Source: a virus. Taken from it: DNA of 24,372 bases. Under the pieces are notes generated by a model. The model saw only the letters and a program-made list of their open reading frames with translations, did not search any database and was not told where the DNA came from. The stretch's first letter is position 1; each line of letters starts with the position of its first letter. The stretch covers positions 1 through 24,372 of the IMG/VR virus record IMGVR_UViG_3300042924_000105; one strand, written 5' to 3'. Below are positions 4,951-11,489 of the stretch, one piece after another. The translations under genes were made by a program, and so were the position numbers.

Positions 4951-5185
4951 ACACAGACAAATCGCCAATTCAATCCTTGACCGATTTAAAGACGGTGAAG
5001 AATTTAGCCAATCTGCCATTGACCAAGCGCTTAGAGATACAGGAGACATTACGCCAAACGGAGGCGAGGTACTGGATCAAACGGTTCAGGAAGAAAGCCA
5101 AGGAGGAGGGCAAAGCAGAAGCATGGGCATGGTGGCAGAGAACCTTATCCGACTTAGTGAAAAAGCGTGGACAACCCGCCGTTGA
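4940..5185 (+). CDS. GTG-start protein overlapping the next gene in another frame
   Basis: An 81-codon frame begins with GTG immediately after the TAA of the overprinted protein (4937-4939) and in the same frame. GGAGA (4928-4932) lies seven bases upstream, an ideal ribosome-binding site. The first 37 residues look like a real small phage protein: HRQIANSILDRFKDGEEF then SQSAIDQALRDTGDI, similar in style to helical phage proteins ending in 'aLr.tGDl'. The remaining residues are Gly/Ser/Gln-rich and may simply be read-through of the overlapping 4947 gene. The function is unknown. It is less certain than the 4947 frame, but the start signal favours translation. Confidence 0.5.
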   Translation: MNHEHRQIANSILDRFKDGEEFSQSAIDQALRDTGDITPNGGEVLDQTVQEESQGGGQSRSMGMVAENLIRLSEKAWTTRR

Positions 5186-5228
5186 AGACCTACAAAAGAG
5201 GATGAATGATGAGAGCAGCAAAAATTGA
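4947..5228 (+). CDS. Conserved-looking basic helical phage protein
   Basis: A 93-residue protein whose ATG overlaps the methyltransferase TGA (ATGA), implying coupled translation. The C-terminal half (EARYWIKRFRKKAKEEGKAE, AWAWWQRTLSDLVKKRGQPA, VEDLQKRMNDESS) is a highly charged helical pattern that I recognise from many phage replication regions, without an assigned function. The N-terminal half (NLANLPLTKRLEIQETLRQT) is also plausible. It overlaps the GTG-start frame at 4940 for nearly its whole length, so this is a second doubly read stretch. A nucleic-acid-binding role would fit the basic charge but is not shown. Confidence 0.8.
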   Translation: MNTDKSPIQSLTDLKTVKNLANLPLTKRLEIQETLRQTEARYWIKRFRKKAKEEGKAEAWAWWQRTLSDLVKKRGQPAVEDLQKRMNDESSKN

Positions 5229-5496
5229 TGCAAACCAAGACCAAATTGTTACGGCGTTACGGGCGGCTGGCGCTACGGTTCAGTCTTTGGCTAATGTTGG
5301 CAAGGGTGTTCCTGATCTGCTGGTGGGCTATAAAGGCCAGACCCTGCTTATGGAAATTAAAGATGGCAATAAAAGCCCGTCTGCGCGACTTTTGACGGAA
5401 GACCAGCTACGATGGCATCACAACTGGTTTGGGGGCGCATTGGCGGTTGTAGACAGCCCTGATGCGGCATTACGAATGATTGGGGTGATTAAATGA
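5209..5496 (+). CDS. VRR-NUC domain nuclease
   Basis: A 95-residue protein matching a stand-alone VRR-NUC (PD-(D/E)XK) domain. Its motifs are NVGKGVPDLLVGY, then TLLMEIKDGNKSPSARLLTE and QLRWHHNW. The Asp of VPDLL and the Glu and Lys of MEIKDG are the likely catalytic residues. Phage VRR-NUC proteins are thought to cut branched or flap DNA during replication and recombination. I chose the ATG at 5209 because AGAGG (5197-5201) is seven bases upstream; an in-frame ATG at 5206 would add one Met. It overlaps the end of the preceding gene. Confidence 0.88.
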   Translation: MRAAKIDANQDQIVTALRAAGATVQSLANVGKGVPDLLVGYKGQTLLMEIKDGNKSPSARLLTEDQLRWHHNWFGGALAVVDSPDAALRMIGVIK

Positions 5497-5822
5497 AGCC
5501 AGAAGAAGCCACACAAGCCATCAGGGACAAAGCGCCACTGTACGGAGACGCAAAGGGACAAAGGGTTTATCTTGAGGAATTTCGCAAATCTAAGAAAGCC
5601 ATGCTGATGCGGGATGCCCTGCTTAACGGGATTGATGCCGCCAGCCACCAAGAACGTGAAGCCTATTCAAGCCCTGAATATCAGAAACTGATCCAAGGGT
5701 TAGCCGCTGCGGTGGAAAAAGAAGAAACATTGCGTTGGGAGTTGGAAAGCTACCGCCTTGAAGTCGAAATTTGGCGCACACGCGAAGCCACTAACAGGAT
5801 GCAAGACAGGTCGCATCAATGA
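5493..5822 (+). CDS. Helical phage protein of unknown function
   Basis: A 109-residue, strongly helical protein: QRVYLEEFRKSKKAMLMRDA, then ASHQEREAYSSPEYQKLIQG, and a coiled-coil-like end with WELESYRLEVEIWRTREATN. This pattern recurs in phage replication modules next to nucleases, in my memory without a named function. It starts within the stop of the VRR-NUC gene (ATGA) and ends overlapping the zinc-ribbon gene, so it is part of the same tightly coupled block. It could be a structural or regulatory partner of a replication enzyme; nothing more can be read. Confidence 0.75.
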   Translation: MKPEEATQAIRDKAPLYGDAKGQRVYLEEFRKSKKAMLMRDALLNGIDAASHQEREAYSSPEYQKLIQGLAAAVEKEETLRWELESYRLEVEIWRTREATNRMQDRSHQ

Positions 5823-6004
5823 AATGCCCAGAATGCGGCACATGGACAATCGTCAAAGAAACCAGAACCAGCACAGGAAACAGCCGCCGCCGCAGGCTGG
5901 AATGCGCTAACGAACACCGATTTACAACCTTGGAGACAATAATTGTTTCAAAAACACGAATACATCAGGTCAAAAAAACTCCTAAAACTGGTAGCGGGAC
6001 TTGA
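5819..6004 (+). CDS. NrdR-like zinc-ribbon protein
   Basis: A 61-residue protein that resembles the N-terminal zinc ribbon of NrdR: MKCPECG (1-7), IVKETRTS, RRRRLEC (23-29) and RFTTLE (34-39). NrdR pairs two CxxC knuckles with an ATP-cone; here the second knuckle is degenerate (CANEH) and the ATP-cone is absent. The result is probably a small zinc-dependent DNA- or RNA-binding protein that uses its Arg cluster. The ATG overlaps the preceding stop as ATGA. The last 60 bases are shared with the next gene in another frame. Confidence 0.75.
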   Translation: MKCPECGTWTIVKETRTSTGNSRRRRLECANEHRFTTLETIIVSKTRIHQVKKTPKTGSGT

Positions 6005-6275
6005 TTGCCAAGCCTGCGGGTCAGGCCAGATGGTGCAGGCTGCACACACAAATTGGGGCGGTGGCAAGGGCAGAGGGATCAAAGCTGATGACAATCTGGT
6101 GGCGGCGTTGTGCCTGAAATGCCATTTTGAAGTTGACCAAGGCAAAGACCTAACCAAAGATGAACGCCAATTGATGTGGTATTTAGCGCATACCCTTACG
6201 GTGGCAAAACTTTGCGAGCAGGGGTTATGGCCTGCTGATGTTCCTGTGCCTACAATGGCAACGCAGTTGTCTTAG
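5943..6275 (+). CDS. HNH-like / DUF1364-like nuclease-fold protein
   Basis: A 110-residue protein with LDCQACGSG (20-28), AAHTNWGGGKGRGIKADDN (33-51) and AALCLKCHFEVDQGK (54-68). The two Cys pairs plus the AH and CH..VD histidines form the zinc/His-Cys-His arrangement seen in HNH-like phage proteins such as the DUF1364 group. A DNA-nicking or junction-processing role is likely from family knowledge. The TTG start is chosen because GGAGA (5932-5936) is six bases upstream and the next ATG would remove the first CxxC. Its TAG stop shares a base with the following terminator's G run. Confidence 0.75.
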   Translation: MFQKHEYIRSKKLLKLVAGLDCQACGSGQMVQAAHTNWGGGKGRGIKADDNLVAALCLKCHFEVDQGKDLTKDERQLMWYLAHTLTVAKLCEQGLWPADVPVPTMATQLS

Positions 6276-6303
6276 GGGGGGGTGTTGCATCCCCCCTTTT
6301 TTT
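6275..6303 (+). terminator. Rho-independent terminator ending the replication operon
   Basis: A run of G (6275-6282) pairs with CCCCCC (6291-6296) around the loop TGTTGCAT, and seven T (6297-6303) follow immediately. The first G is the last base of the HNH-like gene's TAG stop. Confidence 0.85.
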
Positions 6304-6311
6304 GATATAGT
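6285..6311 (+). promoter_or_regulatory. Promoter embedded in terminator, predicted leaderless start
   Basis: TTGCAT (6285-6290) in the terminator loop and TATAGT (6306-6311) form a -35/-10 pair with a short 15-base spacer. The predicted start, seven bases beyond the -10, is 6318, the A of the next gene's ATG, and there is no Shine-Dalgarno. The short spacer lowers confidence. Confidence 0.45.
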
Positions 6312-6317
6312 GGCAAT

Positions 6318-6677
6318 ATGAATGATGAAGTCGCCGAATTCGTAGCGCACCTGTTGCACAGTTCAACGGTGACGCATTTCATGCACTGGTCAACAACCAG
6401 CTATGCAAAACACGTTGCATTAGGGGAATACTATGCCCAAATTATTGACTTGGTTGACGAATTTGCCGAAGCGTATATGGGCAAATATGATCAACTTAAA
6501 AAATTTCCTGATGAGTTTCACGCAGAAAAAGACCCCGTGAAGTATTTGGAAAACATGAAAGATTTTGTGGAAGAATCCCGCAAGGAACTGCCACAGGATA
6601 GCGAATTGCAAAATTTGGTAGATGAAATCGCCGACTTGATCAATTCAACCCTTTACAAACTGCGTTTTCTTGACTAA
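6318..6677 (+). CDS. Helical, ferritin-like/DUF5856-style phage protein
   Basis: A 119-residue all-helical protein: FVAHLLHSSTVTHFMHWSTT, YAKHVALGEYYAQIIDLVDE, FAEAYMGKY, then a Glu/Lys-rich second half. The His spacing (H11, H20, H23, H32) and the acidic residues after it recall ferritin-like four-helix proteins and the DUF5856 group in phages, though no metal site is certain. It is the first gene after the terminator/promoter junction and so may be on its own transcript. It has no Shine-Dalgarno. The role is unknown. Confidence 0.7.
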   Translation: MNDEVAEFVAHLLHSSTVTHFMHWSTTSYAKHVALGEYYAQIIDLVDEFAEAYMGKYDQLKKFPDEFHAEKDPVKYLENMKDFVEESRKELPQDSELQNLVDEIADLINSTLYKLRFLD

Positions 6678-6686
6678 GGAAAAATC

Positions 6687-6899
6687 ATGGCACAACTGAT
6701 GAAAAACGAACCCAAGGGCTATGGCACAAAAGCCACAATGTCTGGCAACCCAGCCGCATCTGACAAAACAGGTGAAAAAGGCAGCGCCAAAAAGGGCATT
6801 CCAGCCGCCAAAACCAACATGACAGGCCCAGACAAGGCATTTGACGGTGGACGTTCTAGCGGCGTTTGCTACACACACGACCGCAAATGTAGCCAGTGA
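6687..6899 (+). CDS. Small Gly/Lys-rich basic protein
   Basis: A 70-residue, low-complexity basic protein (GYGTKATMSGNPAASDKTGE, KKGIPAAKTNMTGPDKAFD) with a C-terminal CYTHDRKC segment. It looks disordered and may be a virion or nucleic-acid-associated protein. An AAGGAAAA Shine-Dalgarno precedes the ATG. No family name is known to me. The TGA overlaps the next ATG as TGATG. Confidence 0.65.
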   Translation: MAQLMKNEPKGYGTKATMSGNPAASDKTGEKGSAKKGIPAAKTNMTGPDKAFDGGRSSGVCYTHDRKCSQ

Positions 6900-7141
6900 T
6901 GGCAAGCTGCGCCAGTTGTAAATTCTTTCTGAATGCCCAGATTATGGGCAGTTGTCGCCGTTATCCGCAAACGATTAACAGGCACATGAACGATTGGTGT
7001 GGTGAACATTTTGCGGTGCAACAAGCTGAACCAGTAATGGTGAAATTGCCTGTGTACGACATTCAAACCGATACGGTGGTTGAACCGCCGTTGAAGAAAA
7101 AGCCCGGAAGAAAGCCTAAATATGATCAAACCCCTGCGTGA
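6899..7141 (+). CDS. Small zinc-knuckle protein with AT-hook-like tail
   Basis: An 80-residue protein with a Cys4 pattern: CASC (4-7 from the ATG at 6899), GSCRRYP, and NDWCGEHF. The form 'CxxC.ff...G.CrryP...WCGEf' is common among small phage zinc proteins. The C-terminus PPLKKKPGRKPKYDQ contains an AT-hook-like PGRKPK core, suggesting minor-groove binding. The start follows from the TGATG overlap. Its last 20 bases overlap the GroES-like gene in another frame. Confidence 0.7.
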   Translation: MASCASCKFFLNAQIMGSCRRYPQTINRHMNDWCGEHFAVQQAEPVMVKLPVYDIQTDTVVEPPLKKKPGRKPKYDQTPA

Positions 7142-7379
7142 CCGTGTAGTTGTTCGCCCCAATGTTCGCAAGTTGTCCGACATTATTTATGTCAACAACA
7201 AAGAAGCATTCAATGAGGGAACTGTCGTGGCGGTCGGGCCAGCGGTGGATCAGACACAGGTGGGCGACTTTATCAAGTATGGAAACGGGGATTATCTGAA
7301 TTGGCCTGTCCACAACATTGACGGGCAAGATTATCAGATCATTCAAGAAGCAGACATTTGTGCAGTAGTGGAGGCGTAA
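7122..7379 (+). CDS. GroES-like co-chaperonin
   Basis: An 85-residue protein matching the Cpn10 fold: KPLRDRVVVRP (3-13), a short mobile-loop-like segment SDIIYVNN containing a hydrophobic IIY tripeptide, GTVVAVGP (33-40) and VGDFIKYG (47-54). Bacterial GroES is about 97 residues with an IVL tripeptide that docks on GroEL. Phage versions (T4 gp31 is the classic case) adapt GroEL for capsid folding. A GroEL gene is not visible, so the host's is presumably used, perhaps for the P22-type coat protein encoded downstream. GGAAGAAAG lies upstream of the ATG. Confidence 0.85.
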   Translation: MIKPLRDRVVVRPNVRKLSDIIYVNNKEAFNEGTVVAVGPAVDQTQVGDFIKYGNGDYLNWPVHNIDGQDYQIIQEADICAVVEA

Positions 7380-7540
7380 TGGCAAAAACTGGACTTTATG
7401 CAAATATTCATGCGAAACAAGAACGCATCGAAAAACAAAAAGCTGCGGGTAAAACGCCTGAACGTATGAGAAAGCCCGGCGACAAGGGCGCACCCACCGC
7501 AGCCGCATTCAAGCAATCTGCCAAGACTGCCAAAAAATGA
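7379..7540 (+). CDS. 53-residue basic phage protein
   Basis: A Lys/Ala-rich protein (AKTGLYANIHAKQERIEKQK, then MRKPGDKGAPTAAAFKQSAK). The 'GLYANIHAK...KPG.KGAPTA.AFK.SAKTAK' pattern recurs in phages in my memory, without a known function. The start is the TAATG overlap with the GroES-like stop. It probably binds nucleic acid or the virion core, given its charge. It overlaps the next gene by four bases (ATGA). Confidence 0.7.
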   Translation: MAKTGLYANIHAKQERIEKQKAAGKTPERMRKPGDKGAPTAAAFKQSAKTAKK

Positions 7541-7809
7541 AGAAGCACGACAAGCCCATTCCACATAAGACCACGGGTAAGGGTAAAACCTACAACCCAA
7601 CTGAAAAGGGCGCTGGGATGACCGCAAAAGGTCGTGCTGAATACAACGCAAAGAACAATTCAAATCTGAAACCGCCTGCCCCCAACCCCAAGACTAAAGC
7701 AGATGCTGGTCGAAAAGCCAGTTTCTGTGCAAGAATGGAGGGGGTGGTAAAGCACTCGAAAGGCCCAGCGGAACGGGCAAAGGCCAGTCTAAAAAACTGG
7801 AATTGTTAA
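7537..7809 (+). CDS. DUF6321-like small basic phage protein
   Basis: A 90-residue basic protein containing GMTAKGRAEYNAKNNSNLKP, then AGRKASFCARMEGVVKHSKG and ending SLKNWNC. The pattern 'LTakGRa.yn..tGsnLk.P...SFCaRm.G......A..rWnC' appears in several tailed-phage families (as I recall, DUF6321). It is thought to be virion-associated, but its function is not known. It is coupled to the preceding gene through ATGA. Confidence 0.7.
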   Translation: MKKHDKPIPHKTTGKGKTYNPTEKGAGMTAKGRAEYNAKNNSNLKPPAPNPKTKADAGRKASFCARMEGVVKHSKGPAERAKASLKNWNC

Positions 7810-7839
7810 ATCCCTTTTGGAAAAAATAAAGGAAATATC

Positions 7840-8436
7840 ATGGCAAATTCAATTGCAACAGGCGTAGCTTACGCAGACCCAGCTTTTACCTCAGTTCAAG
7901 TTGGTACATCCTCAGTACCCATTAGCATTTCATCTGCTGGCGTACTCAATGGCGCTTATGCGTCTACTACCGCAAGCAGCGGCGACACCCGTTTGTCTTA
8001 TGACAAGCTGACGTTTACCAGCACTGGTAGTGGCGAGACTTACCGAGCATTTTCGGTGGTCACAGGCGCTGGCGCTGCGGCGGCGGGTACTATCAACGGC
8101 GCACACATCAGCACATCCATCAATGGATCAGGCACGATTTCGGGTGCGGCAAATGCAATTCGTGCAACCATTGGCGGTTCGTCAACAAACCCAGGCGGTA
8201 CATTGGCGGCATTGCAGTTGGACTCTGATTTTGCAACTGGCGGCACATGGTCAAACGCATCATTCTTGCGTGTAACCAATTCGGGCACAGGCGAAGTCGG
8301 TAACTTTGCGGCAATGCCAGCGGTTAGCGCAACAGGCGTGTTTAGAGCTAAAGTCGGTTCACCAGTGGTTACCCATACCATTCCAGTGACCAGCGGCGGC
8401 ACTACCTACTACGTCATGGTCAGTACGGTTGCTTAA
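7840..8436 (+). CDS. Beta-rich virion-type protein (decoration or fibre-like)
   Basis: A 198-residue Gly/Ser/Thr-rich protein without cysteine or signal. Its alternating small and hydrophobic residues (FTSVQVGTSSVPISISSAGV, FTSTGSGETYRAFSVV, LAALQLDSDFATGGTWSNAS) predict a beta-helix or beta-sandwich. It ends YYVMVSTVA. It is probably a structural protein, a head decoration or a fibre-like protein, but lies upstream of the terminase, away from the other structural genes. An AAAGGAAA ribosome-binding site lies upstream, with no promoter seen close by. Confidence 0.65.
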   Translation: MANSIATGVAYADPAFTSVQVGTSSVPISISSAGVLNGAYASTTASSGDTRLSYDKLTFTSTGSGETYRAFSVVTGAGAAAAGTINGAHISTSINGSGTISGAANAIRATIGGSSTNPGGTLAALQLDSDFATGGTWSNASFLRVTNSGTGEVGNFAAMPAVSATGVFRAKVGSPVVTHTIPVTSGGTTYYVMVSTVA

Positions 8437-8598
8437 ATGTTGAAACATCCCGACATTGATGTGCAAGCCTTAGTCGAGATGCTAGAGGGGCAGCGTGATA
8501 ATGCAATGGTGCAAGCCGCTGCCCTCTTTAGGGAAAACACCGAGCTAAAGCAAAAGTTAGAAGAATATGACAACAGATCAAATCAAAGCGAGGATTGA
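8437..8598 (+). CDS. 53-residue coiled-coil protein
   Basis: This gene starts directly at the preceding TAA and codes for a charged helix: VQALVEMLEGQRDNAMVQAA then FRENTELKQKLEEYD. The heptad-like pattern predicts a coiled coil. No Shine-Dalgarno is convincing, so translation probably depends on coupling. It overlaps the next gene by 32 bases in another frame. The function is unknown. Confidence 0.6.
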   Translation: MLKHPDIDVQALVEMLEGQRDNAMVQAAALFRENTELKQKLEEYDNRSNQSED

Positions 8599-8755
8599 AA
8601 TTTTGACTGCCCAAGCCAAACAATTGGAATTAAGCCTCCATGCGATTGGCGGGGCAATTCAAGACTGCCAATATTGGCTAAACCAATTGGAGAGCAAAGA
8701 TGCCGCTGATCAAGTCAATGACACCCAAGGCGCTGAAGCAGAACATCAAGGCTGA
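8567..8755 (+). CDS. 62-residue coiled-coil protein
   Basis: A second small helical protein: DQIKARIEILTAQAKQLELS, then AIQDCQYWLNQLESKDA. It overlaps the genes on both sides (8437-8598 and 8700-8849) in other frames. Two consecutive coiled-coil proteins might form a hetero-oligomer, but no evidence shows this. AGAAG is a weak ribosome-binding site. No family is recognised. Confidence 0.6.
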   Translation: MTTDQIKARIEILTAQAKQLELSLHAIGGAIQDCQYWLNQLESKDAADQVNDTQGAEAEHQG

Positions 8756-8849
8756 AATAGAAGCTGGCAAGCCTGTTAAGCAGGCTGTTGCCATTGGCTA
8801 TTCGGTTAAGCGTGAAGCTGAAAAGGCTAAAAAGCCAAAGAAGAAGTAA
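8700..8849 (+). CDS. 49-residue small basic phage protein (PLIKS type)
   Basis: A protein starting MPLIKSMTPKALKQNIKAEI and continuing EAGKPVKQAVAIGYSVKREA to a Lys-rich end. The form 'MPLIKS.s.kAl..Ni..Ei.aGKP.kQAvAIaYsvkr.A' is a widespread small phage ORF that I recognise, located near terminase genes; its function is not known. GGAGAG (8689-8694) is a good ribosome-binding site. It overlaps the 62-residue gene by 56 bases in another frame. Confidence 0.78.
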   Translation: MPLIKSMTPKALKQNIKAEIEAGKPVKQAVAIGYSVKREAEKAKKPKKK

Positions 8850-9788
8850 ATGCCAACCCTTGCGGACATATATAGCGCAATTGACACTGCCAAGCGCAAA
8901 GCATCGGATTTTGTACAGAATCCCGGCACTAGCTTGCAGCAGATGGTTGGTAATGCAAATGACCGCGCAAGGGTTTACAACCAACAATTAAGTTTGGCGG
9001 CGCAGGGAACAGGTGCGCCAGCTAGGGGAATGCAACCCACGCCAGAACAAATGGCGGCTGATAAATATGTGACGCAAACAATAGCTGATGCCTACAACCC
9101 TGTGGGCATGACTGTGTTTCATGGGTCACCTCATTTATTTGCAAAGTTTGATGCCTCAAAAATTGGCACTGGAACTGGGCAACAAGTTTATGGCAAAGGG
9201 TTTTATCTTGCTGAATCACCGGCCACAGCAAACGAATACAAAATTAATTTATCTGGGTATTCTTCTGGCGCTAAATCAGCTTTACGCCAAAACAACAACA
9301 ATTTTGATGAAGCCATTGCCGCGCAAAATCAAAAATTACAGCATTACAAGGATTTAATTGCTTCAGGTGGTGGTGGCGACATTAATAGAGCAAACAGTTT
9401 TCTTCAATTGACAGAAAAAAATATCCAAGACTTGCAAACAATGAAGCAGGGTGTTGCTGAAAACAAAGGCGGCTTCTATAAAGTAGATTTGCCTGACACC
9501 CATGTAAGAAGAATGTTGGATTTTGATGCGCCATTGAAAAACCAGCCTAAACCAATCCGCAACCTTGCCAAATCATTGGGTATGGATATGAATGATCTTG
9601 GTGGCGATTTAATTGTAAAAATTGGCAAAGGTGATGAGGGCAAGAAGATTTTGCAAGATGCTGGCATCCCCGGCGTTAAGTACTACAATGAAATGAAAGG
9701 TGGCCCTGCACAATGGAAACGCAATTTTGTTGTGTTTGACCCAAAGCACCTTACCATTCTTGAACGTAACAGCCAGCCAATCAAATGA
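8850..9788 (+). CDS. ADP-ribosyltransferase-like phage protein (ART-PolyVal style)
   Basis: A 312-residue protein. The N-terminal ~85 residues are helical. The core has VFHGSPHLFAKFDASKIGTG (89-108), YGKGFYLAES (114-123) and a C-terminal KRNFVVFDPKHLTIL. The pattern 'v(Y/F)HGs...f..f......G.g..G.G.YlAe....A..Y' fits ADP-ribosyltransferase-like domains that occur in phage polyvalent proteins. Such proteins may be packaged and delivered to modify host targets. His91 and the GFYLAES strand are the likely NAD-site parts; the third catalytic residue is not clear. A long insertion of helices (about 140-205) splits the domain. It directly precedes the terminase small-subunit gene (ATGA overlap). Confidence 0.72.
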   Translation: MPTLADIYSAIDTAKRKASDFVQNPGTSLQQMVGNANDRARVYNQQLSLAAQGTGAPARGMQPTPEQMAADKYVTQTIADAYNPVGMTVFHGSPHLFAKFDASKIGTGTGQQVYGKGFYLAESPATANEYKINLSGYSSGAKSALRQNNNNFDEAIAAQNQKLQHYKDLIASGGGGDINRANSFLQLTEKNIQDLQTMKQGVAENKGGFYKVDLPDTHVRRMLDFDAPLKNQPKPIRNLAKSLGMDMNDLGGDLIVKIGKGDEGKKILQDAGIPGVKYYNEMKGGPAQWKRNFVVFDPKHLTILERNSQPIK

Positions 9789-10204
9789 CCGATACCGTAC
9801 CCGTCCTAGAAAAGCGCCCAGTAGGTCGCCCAACCCTATATGACCCCGCATATTGCGAGACAGTCAGGGAACTAGGACGCATTGGCAAATCCATTGAACA
9901 AATCTGCTATCAATTAAACATAAGTATTAGAACCATTTACTTATGGAAAGACACGCATGAAGAATTTATGCAAGCCTTGGAAGATGCAAAGACATTTGAG
10001 CAGGCATGGTGGGAAGAACAAGCCGCTGCTTACATGGTGGAGAACAAAGAAAGTGACCGACTGAACGCCACGCTATGGTCAAGGTCAATGGCTGCAAGGT
10101 TTCCAAAGAAGTACAGGGAAAGCACAAAGCAAGAGATTACAGGTGCAGACGGTGCGCCATTGCTTACAGGTATTCAGGTGACATTTGTGAAGCCCAATGA
10201 GTGA
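9785..10204 (+). CDS. terS: Terminase small subunit
   Basis: A 139-residue protein with an N-terminal helix-turn-helix (RPVGRPTLYDPAYCETV, then GKSIEQICYQLNISIRTIYL), an acidic middle and a C-terminal basic/hydrophobic segment near FPKKYRESTKQ. This arrangement matches phage small-terminase proteins, which recognise the packaging site and hand DNA to the large subunit. It overlaps the large-subunit gene by eight bases. The assignment rests on the HTH type plus position. Confidence 0.85.
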   Translation: MTDTVPVLEKRPVGRPTLYDPAYCETVRELGRIGKSIEQICYQLNISIRTIYLWKDTHEEFMQALEDAKTFEQAWWEEQAAAYMVENKESDRLNATLWSRSMAARFPKKYRESTKQEITGADGAPLLTGIQVTFVKPNE

Positions 10205-11471
10205 TGTATCAAGCGCCATTGCCAATGCTGAATTCCCGATCAAGCTGCAAGGCTTGTTCAAGCCATCACGCTATAAGGTAGCCTACGGCGGCAGGGGTGG
10301 GGCTAAGTCTTGGGGGATAGCTAGGGCGCTACTGATTAAAGGCGCTAAAGAGCCGCTACGCATACTTTGTGCGCGGGAATTCCAGACCAGTATTAGGGAT
10401 TCAGTACACAAGCTATTGTGTGACCAGATTGAAACCCTTGGATTGCTGGGTTTCTATGAAATCACCCAAAACAGCATCAGGGGCAAGAACGGCACAGAGT
10501 TCGCCTTTGCTGGCCTCAAGAACAACATTGCCAACATCAAATCCTATGAGGGTGTAGACATTTGCTGGGTGGAAGAAGCGCAGACCACCAGCCGCCTTAG
10601 TTGGAATGTGTTGATCCCTACCATCCGAAAGCAGGGCAGCGAGATATGGATTTCGTTCAATCCTGAGTTGGAGACAGACGAAACCTATCAACGGTTTGTG
10701 ATTAACCCGCCTGATGATTGCATCCAAATTAAGATCAACTGGTCGGACAACCCTTGGTTTCCTGAAACGCTGAAGCTGGAAAAGGACGCACTAAAAAACC
10801 GTGACCAAGAAGCCTATAACCAAGTTTGGGAGGGTTTATGCCGCCAATCAGTCGATGGGGCTATCTTTGCCAAGGAACTTCAGCAAGCAGAAATTGAGGG
10901 CAGGCTAACCCGTGTGGCCTATGACGCAACAAAGCCCGTCCACGCCATCTTTGACCTTGGCTGGTCTGATAGCACATCAATCTGGTTCTTGCAGTTTGTG
11001 GGCATGGAAACCCGTTTGATTCGGTATATTGAGGATAGCCAGAAAACCATGACGCATTACTTGGCGACCATGCAAACATTTGGTTATGTGTACGACACGG
11101 TTTGGTTGCCCCATGACGCTGAGAACCAGACACTGGCAGCGGCTGGGCGGTCGATCAATGACATTGTGAGGGCGGCAGGGTATAAGACCCAGATTCTGCC
11201 CAAAGTGCCTATTCTGGATTCAATCAACGCTGCCAGAACAATATTCCCAAGCTGTTGGTTCGACCGTGAACACGCCGCAGAGGGCATTAACTGCCTGCGC
11301 CACTATCGTTATGAAGTTGATCCAGACACAGGGCAATTCAGCCGCAACCCATTACACGACCACTATTCGCACGGGGCAGACGCATTCCGCTACATTGCCC
11401 TGATGATCAAAGACACACCAAAACGCAAGCCAAAGGCACAAGTTGCAATGGCTGGCAGTTGGATGGGATAA
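10197..11471 (+). CDS. terL: Terminase large subunit (PBSX/Terminase_3 type)
   Basis: A 424-residue packaging ATPase-nuclease. The Walker-A-like P loop is GGRGGAKS (31-38) and the Walker B region is GVDICWVEEAQ (119-129). The nuclease half has FDLGWSDSTS (252-261), LPHDAENQ (305-311 region) and HDHYSHGADAFRY (387-399), giving the acidic cluster for metal binding. It pumps DNA into the prohead and makes the genome cuts. The length is normal for the PBSX type and shorter than P22 gp2 (499), so packaging genes and head genes may have different ancestry. Confidence 0.95.
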   Translation: MSDVSSAIANAEFPIKLQGLFKPSRYKVAYGGRGGAKSWGIARALLIKGAKEPLRILCAREFQTSIRDSVHKLLCDQIETLGLLGFYEITQNSIRGKNGTEFAFAGLKNNIANIKSYEGVDICWVEEAQTTSRLSWNVLIPTIRKQGSEIWISFNPELETDETYQRFVINPPDDCIQIKINWSDNPWFPETLKLEKDALKNRDQEAYNQVWEGLCRQSVDGAIFAKELQQAEIEGRLTRVAYDATKPVHAIFDLGWSDSTSIWFLQFVGMETRLIRYIEDSQKTMTHYLATMQTFGYVYDTVWLPHDAENQTLAAAGRSINDIVRAAGYKTQILPKVPILDSINAARTIFPSCWFDREHAAEGINCLRHYRYEVDPDTGQFSRNPLHDHYSHGADAFRYIALMIKDTPKRKPKAQVAMAGSWMG

Positions 11472-11489
11472 TTCCCAAAAGGGGCAAAT

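Noticed and set aside
4126-5496. Restriction-modification system made of methyltransferase and VRR-NUC protein
   Set aside because: The VRR-NUC protein is a small stand-alone domain typical of phage replication modules and has no target-recognition region; the adjacency is not evidence of a restriction pair.
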